Counted from the first letter of the stretch, positions 27,442 through 36,072 are shown. The stretch: DNA of 64,000 nucleotides from Flavobacterium sp. NG2 (GCF_034119845.1 NZ_CP139420.1:3226001-3290000); one strand, 5' to 3'. Notes: generated by a model not told the origin, from the sequence alone. Translations and numbers: made by a program.

Positions 27442-27495
27442 AAAAACAACATACCTTCAATGTTCATTTGTAACTACTAAAATATATTTCCTAAT

Positions 27496-28383
27496 ATGAA
27501 AAAAATAGCGGTTATTGGCGCTGGAACAATGGGCAACGGAATTGCACATACTTTTGCGCAACACGGATTTGTAGTCAAACTTATAGATGTTTCGGAAAAA
27601 GCATTGGACAAAGCGATGGACACCATTGCCACTAACCTAAACCGAATGCTAATCAAAGGTAGCATCACATCAGATGATTTTGCTAAAACCATAACTAATA
27701 TTATCACTTATACAGATATCGAAGACGGTGTAGTAGGTGTTGATTTTGTGATTGAAGCCGCTACGGAAAACCGAGATCTGAAGTTAAAAATATTCAAAAA
27801 AATAAACGAATATTGTCCTCATAACACCATTTTTGCTTCCAACACCTCTTCGATTTCGATTACAGAAATTGCGACTGTGGTGACACATCCAGAACGTGTA
27901 ATTGGAATGCATTTTATGAATCCTGTTCCGTTAATGCCTTTGGTAGAAATTATCAAAGGAGAAAAAACAAACAAAGAAGTAACCAAAATCACCGTAGCTT
28001 TAGCTGAAAAACTAGATAAAAACCCAGTGGTAGTTAATGATGCACCTGGTTTTGTAGCCAATCGTATTTTGATGCCCATGATTAACGAAGCGATTGAAAC
28101 ACTAGAAAACAAAATTGGCGGTGTACTCGAAATTGACACTATCATGAAACTAGGTATGAACCATCAAATGGGACCATTACAACTAGCTGATTATATTGGA
28201 CTAGATGTTTGCTTATCCATACTAAATGTGATGCATGAAGGCTTCAATAATCCGAAGTATGCTCCTGCTCCATTATTAATTAAAATGGTTAATGAAGGCA
28301 AACTAGGCGTGAAATCAGGTGAAGGTTTTTATGATTATAGTGAAAATAAAAAAGCCGAAAAAGTAGCGAAGCAGTTTACTTAA
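27496..28383 (+). CDS. 3-hydroxybutyryl-CoA dehydrogenase
   Basis: The 295-residue 3-hydroxyacyl-CoA dehydrogenase carries the NAD motif IAVIGAGTMGNGIAH at residue 4. It has the catalytic His/Glu region in GMHFMNPVPLMPLVEII near residue 140, SNTSSISITEIA near 117, and the C-terminal dimerisation domain with the LGMNHQMGPLQLADYIGLD motif near 218. It is the stand-alone, short form used in butyrate or fatty-acid type metabolism. The gene is flanked on both sides by related palindromic repeats. Confidence 0.92.
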   Translation: MKKIAVIGAGTMGNGIAHTFAQHGFVVKLIDVSEKALDKAMDTIATNLNRMLIKGSITSDDFAKTITNIITYTDIEDGVVGVDFVIEAATENRDLKLKIFKKINEYCPHNTIFASNTSSISITEIATVVTHPERVIGMHFMNPVPLMPLVEIIKGEKTNKEVTKITVALAEKLDKNPVVVNDAPGFVANRILMPMINEAIETLENKIGGVLEIDTIMKLGMNHQMGPLQLADYIGLDVCLSILNVMHEGFNNPKYAPAPLLIKMVNEGKLGVKSGEGFYDYSENKKAEKVAKQFT

Positions 28384-28545
28384 ACACATAAAAAAGTTTT
28401 TTTTTAACACATAGAGACATAGATTTGTTTTCTTAAAAGGAGGCACTCCGTTTAGAATAGAAAACCATAGCTATGTTTGCTATGTTAAGCAAAGCGACTG
28501 ATCTCAATGTATTTAATCTATGCCTCTATGTGTTTAAAAAAATAT
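28384..28545. repeat. Single copy of the ACACATAGAnACATAGA palindromic element
   Basis: AACACATAGAGACATAGAT at 28406 and ATGCCTCTATGTGTTTAAA near 28522 are complementary at their outer ends. The interior (CCATAGCTATG, 28467) keeps the inner palindrome but otherwise differs from the array at 27081. Confidence 0.7.
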
Positions 28546-28571
28546 TAAAAATCTGATAATACCTTTTCAAT

Positions 28572-29291
28572 ATGTCAATAGCTCAAAATCTTCAAAATAT
28601 AAAAGCAAGCTTACCTCAATCGGTAACCTTAGTTGCTGTTTCCAAAACTAAACCTGTTGCTGATTTAATGGAAGCTTATGATGCTGGTCAACGCATTTTT
28701 GGTGAAAATAAAATCCAAGAGATGGTCGAGAAATGGGAACAAATGCCCAAAGACATTGAATGGCATATGATAGGTCACGTACAAACAAATAAGGTCAAAT
28801 ACATGGCGCCTTTTGTGAGTTTAATTCATGGAGTAGACAGTTTAAAACTACTTAAAGAGATTAATAAACAAGCAGCCAAAAACAGCCGTGTAATCAACTG
28901 TTTACTCCAAATTCATATTGCTGAAGAAGAAACAAAATTTGGTCTCGATGAAACCGAATTAAATAGCCTTTTATCTTCTTCTGAATTCCGCGAAATGAAA
29001 AACATTCAAATTCTAGGATTGATGGGAATGGCAACTTTTACGGATAATGAAAACCAAGTCAAAAAAGAATTTTTACATTTAAAATCTATTTTTGATAAAC
29101 TATTAAAAAGTAAAGAGGCACTACAATACCTATCTACAGAAGAAAACCTATCTACAGATCCAAACATCAATACTACAAACTGTAAACTGAACACTATTTC
29201 AATGGGAATGTCTGGTGATTACCAATTAGCAATTGAATGTGGCAGCACTATGGTTCGAATTGGAAGTAGTATATTTGGAGGGAGAAAATGA
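28572..29291 (+). CDS. YggS/PLPBP family pyridoxal-phosphate homeostasis protein
   Basis: The 239-residue PLP-binding TIM-barrel protein has the cofactor lysine in LVAVSKTKPV near residue 25. It also has FGENKIQEMVEKWE, WHMIGHVQTNKVKY, and the phosphate-binding tail SMGMSGDYQLAIECGSTMVRIGSSIFG. It stores and delivers PLP and affects amino-acid balance. A low-complexity stretch near residues 180-200 (STEENLSTDPNINTT) extends a loop relative to typical members and contains a short internal DNA duplication (CTATCTACAGA). Confidence 0.92.
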   Translation: MSIAQNLQNIKASLPQSVTLVAVSKTKPVADLMEAYDAGQRIFGENKIQEMVEKWEQMPKDIEWHMIGHVQTNKVKYMAPFVSLIHGVDSLKLLKEINKQAAKNSRVINCLLQIHIAEEETKFGLDETELNSLLSSSEFREMKNIQILGLMGMATFTDNENQVKKEFLHLKSIFDKLLKSKEALQYLSTEENLSTDPNINTTNCKLNTISMGMSGDYQLAIECGSTMVRIGSSIFGGRK

Positions 29292-29300
29292 TGGATGATT

Positions 29301-29391
29301 ATTGATTAACGATTTATGACCCGAGCGCCAGCGAACTGGCGAAGCATTTCAGATTACCTGAAAACTTATAACTGAAAACTGAATACTTATT
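29301..29391. repeat. Dispersed repeat abutting the exonuclease start codon
   Basis: TTGATTAACGATTTATGACCCGAGCGCCAGCGAAC is shared with 39666-39700 (TTGATTAACGATTTTTGACCC...), including GAAGCATTTCAGATT. It is followed by simple AACTTATAACTGAAAACTGAATAC, which runs up to the TTG start of the next gene. Confidence 0.7.
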
Positions 29392-30753
29392 TTGTACGCA
29401 ATACTCGACATAGAAACCACAGGAGGACAATTCAACGAAGAAGGAATTACAGAAATTGCTATCTACAAATTTGATGGCCATGAAATTGTGGATCAATTTA
29501 TCAGTTTGGTGAATCCTGAAATTCCAATTCAGCCCTTTGTAGTCAAACTTACCGGCATCAACAATGCCATGTTACGCTCGGCTCCCAAGTTTTTTGAAGT
29601 TGCCAAACGCATCATCGAAATGACTGAAGGAACTGTAATTGTTGCCCATAACGCAACCTTCGACTATAGAATTTTACGAACAGAATTTCGTCGTTTAGGA
29701 TATGATTTTGAATCCCGTACAATTTGCACTGTTGAACTAGCAAAAAAACTGATTCCAGAACAAGAATCCTATAGCTTAGGAAAACTAGTTCGCGCTTTAG
29801 GAATCCCCGTAACCGACAGACATAGAGCGAGTGGTGATGCCTTAGCTACAGTAAAGCTTTTTAAAATGTTACTGGAAAAAGACGTTGAGAAAAACATTGT
29901 AAAAGACTTCATCAAACTTGAAGTTGAAAAAGGAATTGCACCAAAATTACTTGATATCGTCAACGGATTACCAGCCAAGACTGGGGTATATTTCATCCAT
30001 AATGAAGCGGGTACTATTATTCATATTGGTCGCAGTCGTAATATCAAAAAAAGAGTAAACCAACATTTTACTGGAATCACCCATACTGCTAAAAAAATAC
30101 AGAAAGAAGTCTTTACAGTAACTTATGAGGAAACTGGAAACGAATTGATTGCTATTTTAAAGGAAACGGAAGCCATCAAGAAAAACCGCCCTGTTTACAA
30201 CAGGATTCCACGTAAAAACAGCTTAGCCTGGTCTATTTATTCAGAAAAAGACAAAAACGGATACCTCAATCTCAAATTGCAAAAAACGGACGGACGTAAA
30301 AAAGAAATCACCTCTTACGCCAATGAAACAGATGGAAAAAATGCCTTATTTCGCATCACAGCTGATTACCAACTCTGCCAAAAATTAACGGGCTTGTACC
30401 AAACTAAAGCAGCCTGTTTCCAACATAAAATTAAAGAATGTGATGGCGCTTGCCTTGGTGAAGTTTCTGCAGCTGAATACAATGAGCGTGTAAAATCATA
30501 CATCGATAAGAACAATTTTGAGAATACCAATATAGTGATTGTGGATAGAGGCCGCACCATCAACGAACGTTCTGCTATTTTAATCGAAAATGGACAATTA
30601 AAAGGTTATGCTTTTTATGATTTAAACTATCAAATCACTCAAATCGATATTCTTAAAAACATTTTGATTCCTATGACTAACACACGTGAAACAAGACACA
30701 TCATACAAACCTATCTCAAGAAAAATAAAGGCCATAAGATTATGAAGTTCTAA
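29392..30753 (+). CDS. DnaQ-like 3'-5' exonuclease fused to a GIY-YIG nuclease domain
   Basis: The 453-residue protein starts at TTG (29392), because the frame is closed by TGA at 29380 and no ATG lies before the first exonuclease strand (YAILDIETTGG; catalytic D6, E8). The other DEDD residues fit AHNATFDYRIL near 90 and HRASGDALATV near 147. Residues 200-280 are a UvrC/Cho-like GIY-YIG domain (TGVYFIHNEAGTIIHIGRSRNIKKRV). Such proteins resemble DNA polymerase III epsilon/UvrC hybrids and probably act in DNA repair. The TTG start is unusual. Confidence 0.87.
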   Translation: MYAILDIETTGGQFNEEGITEIAIYKFDGHEIVDQFISLVNPEIPIQPFVVKLTGINNAMLRSAPKFFEVAKRIIEMTEGTVIVAHNATFDYRILRTEFRRLGYDFESRTICTVELAKKLIPEQESYSLGKLVRALGIPVTDRHRASGDALATVKLFKMLLEKDVEKNIVKDFIKLEVEKGIAPKLLDIVNGLPAKTGVYFIHNEAGTIIHIGRSRNIKKRVNQHFTGITHTAKKIQKEVFTVTYEETGNELIAILKETEAIKKNRPVYNRIPRKNSLAWSIYSEKDKNGYLNLKLQKTDGRKKEITSYANETDGKNALFRITADYQLCQKLTGLYQTKAACFQHKIKECDGACLGEVSAAEYNERVKSYIDKNNFENTNIVIVDRGRTINERSAILIENGQLKGYAFYDLNYQITQIDILKNILIPMTNTRETRHIIQTYLKKNKGHKIMKF

Positions 30754-30781
30754 CCAAACGACCACCATTCAACCACAGATT

Positions 30782-31615
30782 ATGACAAACATAAAATCAA
30801 ATTACCAGCTTTTTAGACAAAGAGTCTATATCATTATATACGGTACTACAACTAGGGCAGGTCGCTTATTCGATTTTATTTTATTAGGACTTATTCTCCT
30901 TAGCGTCCTATTGGTTATGATGGAAACCGTTGCTGGATTTGATGCCAAATACCATTTTGAGCTCGTTTTTCTAGAATGGTTAATTACTTTTTTCTTTACT
31001 GTAGAGTATATTTTACGTATTCTCACCATTAATAAACCTTGGAAATACATCTTTAGTTTTTATGGCATTATCGATTTAATTGCCATTTTACCCATGTATT
31101 TATCGCTTCTCTATCTCGGTTCAAACATCTTTAGTGTGGTACGCTCCCTGCGTCTAATGCGATTGTTTAAAATCCTAAACCATCCACAATTCAGCCGACA
31201 ATCGATACAACTCAAAGAAGCCATTAGTGCCAGCAAAGGAAAAATCATTGTTTTTATCTATTTTGTTCTCATAATCACCATCATCGTTGGCTCTGTCATG
31301 TATCTTGTCGAAGGCAAAGAAAGTGGCTTCACCAGCATTCCTGCGGGTATTTACTGGACCATTGTAACCCTAACAACTGTTGGCTATGGCGATATTTCAC
31401 CCGTCACCCCATTGGGACAATTCATAGCGTCTTTCGTTATGATTTTAGGGTACGGCATCATAGCAGTTCCTACTGGTATCGTTACCGCCGAAATTGCAAA
31501 AAGACATCAATATATTCATAATCATCCCGAAGCTCCTTGTCCTGGATGCGGCAAGGATGAATATCCTAACAACGCACTTTATTGTCCTCAATGCGGACAT
31601 ATACTAAAGGAATAA
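30782..31615 (+). CDS. Voltage-gated-type potassium channel with C-terminal zinc ribbon
   Basis: The 277-residue protein has six transmembrane segments. S4 near residues 119-132 carries regularly spaced arginines (VRSLRLMRLFKIL). The pore loop has the K+ selectivity filter TVGYGD at 199-204, followed by S6. The C-terminus holds a CxxC...CxxC zinc ribbon (C253, C256, C268, C271: CPGCGKDEYPNN, then CPQCGHIL), unusual compared with the common RCK or bare tails. It begins 28 bases after the nuclease gene. Confidence 0.88.
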   Translation: MTNIKSNYQLFRQRVYIIIYGTTTRAGRLFDFILLGLILLSVLLVMMETVAGFDAKYHFELVFLEWLITFFFTVEYILRILTINKPWKYIFSFYGIIDLIAILPMYLSLLYLGSNIFSVVRSLRLMRLFKILNHPQFSRQSIQLKEAISASKGKIIVFIYFVLIITIIVGSVMYLVEGKESGFTSIPAGIYWTIVTLTTVGYGDISPVTPLGQFIASFVMILGYGIIAVPTGIVTAEIAKRHQYIHNHPEAPCPGCGKDEYPNNALYCPQCGHILKE

Positions 31616-31623
31616 ATTATTTT

Positions 31624-31769
31624 ATGAAGCTATTTCCAGCTATACACTACAACTCCTCCTCCTTCAAGTTGTATTTCTAAGTCATAAAAGGAGCTCCTAA
31701 AGTCGCTCTTTTATAACAAGAAATACTAACTTGCAGTCGTCCGGGGTTTTCGTTTCTATCTGGGCTAAA
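31624..31769 (-). repeat. Family A-like element, long diverged copy
   Basis: In minus orientation it begins AGCCCAGATAGAAACGAAAACCCC and ends GGAGTTGTAGTGTATAGCTGG in pieces that parallel the family A arms (AGCCC.GAT.GAA.CG and TATAGC.GG). The interior has AGGAGCTCCT and an AAAGTCGC region, with GTATTTCTAAG partly repeated as AAATACTAACTTG. It separates the channel gene from miaA. Confidence 0.5.
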
Positions 31770-31773
31770 AACT

Positions 31774-32697
31774 ATGAAGTACCTAATTACCATTATCGGT
31801 CCCACAGCTATTGGCAAAACCGCCTTGAGTATTCAATTGGCAAATCATTTTCAATGCGAAATTGTTTCCTGTGATAGCCGTCAGTTTTTTAAGGAAATGA
31901 GCATCGGAACCGCTGTTCCTAATCCAACCGAATTGGCTTCGGCAACACATCATTTCATCCAAAACAAATCTATTTTTGAAAACTACACTGTAGGTGATTA
32001 CGAAAAAGAAGCCATTGCCAAAATCGAAGCATTATTTCAAACCAATGATTATGTGGTCTTAGTAGGTGGTTCAGGTTTATACGTCAATGCTGTTTTAAAA
32101 GGTTTTGATGAATTCCCAGAAATTGATCCATCCATTCGTGCCGAAGTGAATGCAAAATACGAACAACTAGGCATCGGTTTTTTGCAAGAACAACTTCAAA
32201 AATTAGACCCAACATATTACCAAACTATCACAACCGAAAACCCGCAAACCTTACAAAATCCACAACGCATGATGCGTTTTGTCGAAGTTTGTATTGGTAC
32301 TGGAAAGCCCTATTCCTCTTTTTTAAACCAAAAGAAAAACAGCCGCTCCTTCACCCCTATCCTCATAGGTCTTGAAGCTGATAGAGCCATAATGTACAAT
32401 CGTATCAATCAACGAGTAGATATTATGATTAACGAAGGGCTATTGGCAGAAGCCAAAAAACTTCACCCACACAAAGAATTAAATGCATTGCAAACAGTGG
32501 GTTATCGAGAATTATTCAGTTTTTTTGAGGGCGAAATCAAATTAGATTTTGCTATAGAGGAAATCAAGAAAAACACCCGTCGGTTTGCAAAACGCCAGCT
32601 CACCTGGTTTAAAAGAGACGAAAACACCAAATGGTTTGATTTTTTAACTCCAAAAGAAGCAATCATTAAATATATTGATGGGAAATTAAATCGATAA
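31774..32697 (+). CDS. miaA: tRNA dimethylallyltransferase
   Basis: The 307-residue enzyme transfers a dimethylallyl group to A37 of tRNAs reading UNN codons. The P-loop GPTAIGKTALS lies at residues 8-18. The tRNA/DMAPP motifs are VSCDSRQFFKEMSIGTA, VLVGGSGLYVNAVLKGF, NPQRMMRFVEVC near 165 and the C-terminal TRRFAKRQLTWFKRD. The length is normal. The start ATG is well supported by the first strand KYLITIIGPTA. Confidence 0.95.
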   Translation: MKYLITIIGPTAIGKTALSIQLANHFQCEIVSCDSRQFFKEMSIGTAVPNPTELASATHHFIQNKSIFENYTVGDYEKEAIAKIEALFQTNDYVVLVGGSGLYVNAVLKGFDEFPEIDPSIRAEVNAKYEQLGIGFLQEQLQKLDPTYYQTITTENPQTLQNPQRMMRFVEVCIGTGKPYSSFLNQKKNSRSFTPILIGLEADRAIMYNRINQRVDIMINEGLLAEAKKLHPHKELNALQTVGYRELFSFFEGEIKLDFAIEEIKKNTRRFAKRQLTWFKRDENTKWFDFLTPKEAIIKYIDGKLNR

Positions 32698-32789
32698 TTT
32701 AATTCAAAATCCAATACTATAAACCAAATTCTAATACTGAACAAATACCTTTTAACCAATAACACATAACTTTTAACTAAAACCAAAAA

Positions 32790-33530
32790 ATGCCACTATC
32801 ATCTCTATTCACCTCTGTTTACAGCAAAGAATATGAAATCAATTTCACTCAATGCTTACCATCTGGATGTTTAAAATATACTGAATTATGCAATTTATTG
32901 CAACTTACAGCCGCTACGCATGCAGATTTAGGAGGTATTAGTTTTAGTGATATGCAAGAATTTAATCAAGCTTGGGTTTTGAGTAGAATGCGTGTAGAGA
33001 TCACAGCTTTGCCACAATGGCGCGACGTAGTGACAGTAAAAACTTGGATTAACACATTAGAGAATTCACGTTCTATACGTGCATTAGAAATGTATGTCAA
33101 TGGAAATAAAATCGCAGGATGTGAAACCTTTTGGGCTGTTTTTAATACTGAAAAACGGCGTCCAGAACTACTGAATTTACCTCACGATCATTTTGAGTTA
33201 TTCCCCGACCGTAAAGCAACTGCAGAAGCATTTTCCAAAATTGATATCAATCCTGAAAAAGAAGAAGTGTTTGAAAAAACAGTGATTCTGTCTGATTTGG
33301 ACATTGTCAACCATGTCAATAATGTCAAGTACTTAGAATGGTGCATGGATTTAGTAGATGAAAAAATCATCTTAAATCAAGAAATAAAAAGCTTCGAAAT
33401 GAATTTCATGAGAGAACTATCACTCAGAGATAAGGTTGTGATTCATGAAAACGTTTCCGATGAATCCATCGTTTTTAGCATCACTAAAGAAGACAAAAAC
33501 TGTTATGCTTTACAGCTAAACTTGGTTTAA
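32790..33530 (+). CDS. Acyl-ACP thioesterase
   Basis: The 246-residue protein has two hotdog domains in tandem, as in the FatA/FatB-like bacterial acyl-ACP thioesterases. The N-terminal hotdog includes WVLSRMRVEITALPQW and the strand ENSRSIRALEMYV. The C-terminal one carries the catalytic Asn/His-like region DIVNHVNNVKYLEWCMD near residue 172. It releases fatty acids from acyl carrier protein in the cytoplasm. Its stop codon overlaps by four bases the stop of the convergent UDG-like gene. Confidence 0.85.
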   Translation: MPLSSLFTSVYSKEYEINFTQCLPSGCLKYTELCNLLQLTAATHADLGGISFSDMQEFNQAWVLSRMRVEITALPQWRDVVTVKTWINTLENSRSIRALEMYVNGNKIAGCETFWAVFNTEKRRPELLNLPHDHFELFPDRKATAEAFSKIDINPEKEEVFEKTVILSDLDIVNHVNNVKYLEWCMDLVDEKIILNQEIKSFEMNFMRELSLRDKVVIHENVSDESIVFSITKEDKNCYALQLNLV

Positions 33531-34096
33531 ATCACTTCTTTTACAATATTTCTAAGAACAGGAATGACTTCCTCTTCAAACCAAGGATTATTCTTTTGCC
33601 AAATTTTATTTCGAGGTGAGGGATGTACTAATGGCAAATAGAGTGGTAAAAACTGATGGTAATTTTTGATATTATCCGTTATTCTAACACTGCTTTGTTC
33701 TTTTAAATATCGCTTTTGAGCATATTGACCTATCAAGATTATCAACTTCACTTCCTTCATTTCCTGTAATAATTGTGGGTGCCATAAAGGAGCACATTCC
33801 GGACGAGGAGGCAAGTCTCCACTTTTTCCTGAACCCGGAAAACAAAAACCCATTGGTATCAATGCAAATAACTTAGGATTGTAAAACTGCTCATCTGTTA
33901 CCTGAAGCCAACGTCTTAACTCTTTACCACTTTGATCATCCCAAGGAATTCCTGATTCTTGTACTTTCCTTCCTGGAGCTTGTCCTATAATTACAATTTT
34001 TGATGTAGCACTTGCTTGAACAATTGGGCGGGGTAAAAATGGTAAATAGGATTCACAGACTCTACAACTTTTTATATTTTCTAGTAATTTTTTCAT
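33527..34096 (-). CDS. Uracil-DNA-glycosylase-like family protein
   Basis: The 189-residue protein has the UDG-superfamily motif 1 form GQAPGRKVQESGIPWDD near residue 37, a central LFALIPMGFCFPGSGKSGDLPPRP, and motif 2 LVHPSPRN near residue 158. Four Cys positions (SCRVCESYLP at the N-terminus, CFPG, PECAP) could hold an iron-sulfur cluster as in family 4/5 enzymes, though the spacing differs. It may excise damaged bases or simply share the fold. It is convergent with the thioesterase gene. Confidence 0.8.
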   Translation of the reverse strand: MKKLLENIKSCRVCESYLPFLPRPIVQASATSKIVIIGQAPGRKVQESGIPWDDQSGKELRRWLQVTDEQFYNPKLFALIPMGFCFPGSGKSGDLPPRPECAPLWHPQLLQEMKEVKLIILIGQYAQKRYLKEQSSVRITDNIKNYHQFLPLYLPLVHPSPRNKIWQKNNPWFEEEVIPVLRNIVKEVI

Positions 34097-34235
34097 TCTT
34101 GCTTTGGATACAATGATTAATCTAATTTAATAAAAATACCCTTCCTTAGTTTTTACGCTATTTAGTTTTCTTGTTAAGAACGTTAAAATTTAAATAAATA
34201 TGCTCTATTTTTTATTATTTGTTAGGACAACTAAC

Positions 34236-34243
34236 TAACTTTG
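34236..34243 (+). promoter_or_regulatory. Candidate -7 element of the thioredoxin-like gene
   Basis: TAACTTTG matches TAnnTTTG and lies 45 bases upstream of the ATG at 34288. The same ten bases ACTAACTTTG also precede the marR gene (34649-34658), so the two could be controlled together. No convincing -33 box was found. Confidence 0.45.
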
Positions 34244-34287
34244 TATTGTACTTTAACTATCACTTAATAACCTTAAAAAATACTATC

Positions 34288-34521
34288 ATGAAAAAATCAA
34301 TTTTTTACCACGCAGGTTGTCCAGTCTGTCTTAGTGCAGAACAAGACATTATCGAATTAATTGGTCAGTCAAATGTTGAAATAGTACATTTGGGTGAGGA
34401 AAAAACAAAAATTGACGAAGCTGTAAAAGCTGGAATCAAAAGTGTACCCGCACTGGTTACACCAAACGGCAATGTACTCCACATCAATTTTGGAGCATCT
34501 ATCGCTGATGTAAAAGGATAA
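34288..34521 (+). CDS. Small thioredoxin-fold protein (CPVC)
   Basis: The 77-residue protein starts at the ATG at 34288. A longer frame begins in the promoter region and is rejected. The sequence KKSIFYHAGCPVCLSAEQDI puts a CxxC (C11, C14) at the end of the first strand, and the cis-proline position is in GIKSVPALV. It is therefore a minimal glutaredoxin/thioredoxin-like redox protein. It lies 180 bases upstream of a MarR-type regulator with four cysteines and shares its promoter motif, which suggests a joint redox function. Confidence 0.8.
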   Translation: MKKSIFYHAGCPVCLSAEQDIIELIGQSNVEIVHLGEEKTKIDEAVKAGIKSVPALVTPNGNVLHINFGASIADVKG

Positions 34522-34650
34522 AATAATACAACCCTAATCCGCATTGGAACACAGAGCTGTCGGAAGAAAGATCTATGTAAAAAAATTAATAAAAACCTAA
34601 TGCAGATTTTGAGTTAAAAATTATTTTTTAATAATTAAATTTAGGATTAC

Positions 34651-34686
34651 TAACTTTGAGAACCGAAAGTACACTACTTTCGGTTC
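34651..34686 (+). promoter_or_regulatory. marR promoter -7 element and adjoining operator palindrome
   Basis: TAACTTTG (34651-34658) is followed one base later by a perfect 12-base inverted repeat, GAACCGAAAGTA-CAC-TACTTTCGGTTC (34660-34686). The transcription start would fall inside the palindrome, and the marR ATG is 15 bases further on. Autorepression is the natural reading. A terminator is less likely because only a short T-run follows. Confidence 0.65.
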
Positions 34687-34701
34687 TTTATATAAAATAG
34701 T

Positions 34702-35310
34702 ATGGAAAGTATCTTTAATTTAGACCATCAAAATTCTAATCTCGATAACAAAATTATTGCGGGCTTAGAACGTATTTCGCAAGTTTTTAAAACCTTACTT
34801 TGGGAAAAATCTAAAACTTTAAATTTAAGTCCAATACAAATTCAACTACTTATTTTTATCCAATATCATTCCGATAAAAAAAATACTGTAAGCTATTTGG
34901 CTCAAGAGTTTAATGTTACAAAACCTACTATTAGTGACACCATTAAAACATTGGAACAAAAACAACTCATCACTAAAGTTACTGACAAAAAAGACAGCCG
35001 CAGTTTTAGTATTAAAATTACAGCATCAGGGCAAAAAATAGTCGCAGAAACAGAGGATTTCATCAACCCTCTCAAGAAAATCATTGAAAAATCAAATCCT
35101 GACGACAAATTGGTTTTATGGGATACCATTACCACTATGATTCAGCAATTGAATCAATTACAAATCATAAGTGTACAAAGAACTTGCTATAATTGCCGTT
35201 ATTATAGTTTAAACGAAGGAAATTCGTTTTGCAACTTACTCCAACAAAAACTAAAAAAAGAAGATATTCGTATTGACTGTCCTGAATTTGAACAAAATAC
35301 CACAAACTAA
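34702..35310 (+). CDS. MarR-family regulator with C-terminal four-cysteine module
   Basis: The 202-residue protein has a MarR winged helix in residues 20-150. The recognition helix region is YLAQEFNVTKPTISDTIKTL and the wing is KVTDKKDSRSFSIKIT. It is extended by a tail with C162, C165, C177 and C193 (TCYNCRYYSLNEGNSFC and RIDCPEFEQ). This pattern resembles small Fe-S or zinc modules (CxxCxYY...C...DCPEF). It may sense redox state or metal. A perfect palindrome in its own promoter is the likely operator. Confidence 0.85.
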   Translation: MESIFNLDHQNSNLDNKIIAGLERISQVFKTLLWEKSKTLNLSPIQIQLLIFIQYHSDKKNTVSYLAQEFNVTKPTISDTIKTLEQKQLITKVTDKKDSRSFSIKITASGQKIVAETEDFINPLKKIIEKSNPDDKLVLWDTITTMIQQLNQLQIISVQRTCYNCRYYSLNEGNSFCNLLQQKLKKEDIRIDCPEFEQNTTN

Positions 35311-35331
35311 TCTTCATCTTAATTCAAAAAA

Positions 35332-35355
35332 AAAGCTCCGATTTCTCGAAGCTTT
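35332..35355 (-). terminator. Terminator of the two-component operon
   Basis: AAAGCT-C-CGA and TCG-A-AGCTTT form a stem around TTTC. On the minus strand it is followed by a run of T (plus-strand A-run 35326-35334). It lies just below the response-regulator stop and between convergent genes. Confidence 0.7.
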
Positions 35356-35361
35356 CTAATA

Positions 35362-36069
35362 TTAGTCTTTTTTAACCACTAGTCTAAATCCTTCACCATG
35401 AATATTCAGGATTTCAACATTTTCATCTTGTTTAAGGTATTTACGTAATTTTGCAATATATACGTCCATACTACGTGATGTGAAATAATTGTCATCTCTC
35501 CAGATTTTAGTCAAAGCTAACTCCCTTGGCATTAAATCATTTTCGTGAAGAATCAACATTTTTAATAATTCGTTTTCTTTTGGAGACAACTTTATTGGCT
35601 CTTGATTGTCAAAAGTTAAGAATCGTAGTTTTGAGTTCAAGTGAAATTTACCCACATTAAATTCAAATTGTACTTGCTCAGCTTTTACATCAGAAGATTT
35701 ACGTTGGATAATCGCTTTTATTTTCATCAACAACACTTCTGAATCAAAAGGTTTGTTTAAATAATCATCAGCACCTGCTTTGTATCCTTTCAAGACATCT
35801 TCTTTCATTGACTTAGCCGTTAAGAAAATAATAGGCACTTCGCTATTTTTTTCTCTAATTTCTTTTGCCAATGTATAACCATCTTTATAAGGCATCATAA
35901 CATCTAGGATGCATAAATCATAATTATCTTTCTTGAATTTTTCGAAACCTTCCATTCCATTTTTTGCCAAGGTAACATCAAAGTCATTTAGCATTAAATA
36001 ATCTTTTAGGACTGCTCCAAAATTTAAATCGTCCTCAACTAAGAGTATTCTTTTATTTATATTTTCCAT
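35362..36069 (-). CDS. OmpR-family response regulator
   Basis: The 235-residue protein has a receiver domain (residues 5-120) with acidic pocket LLVEDDLNFG, phospho-acceptor Asp in LCILDVMMPYKDGY near residue 55 and Lys in LNKPFDSEVLLMK near 105. A winged-helix Trans_Reg_C effector domain follows (residues 140-232), with the motif RELALTKIWRDDNYFTSRSMDVYIAKLRKYL in segments. It is like RprY of Bacteroidota. The gene starts three bases after the kinase stop and is cotranscribed with it. Confidence 0.93.
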   Translation of the reverse strand: MENINKRILLVEDDLNFGAVLKDYLMLNDFDVTLAKNGMEGFEKFKKDNYDLCILDVMMPYKDGYTLAKEIREKNSEVPIIFLTAKSMKEDVLKGYKAGADDYLNKPFDSEVLLMKIKAIIQRKSSDVKAEQVQFEFNVGKFHLNSKLRFLTFDNQEPIKLSPKENELLKMLILHENDLMPRELALTKIWRDDNYFTSRSMDVYIAKLRKYLKQDENVEILNIHGEGFRLVVKKD

Positions 36070-36072
36070 ATC

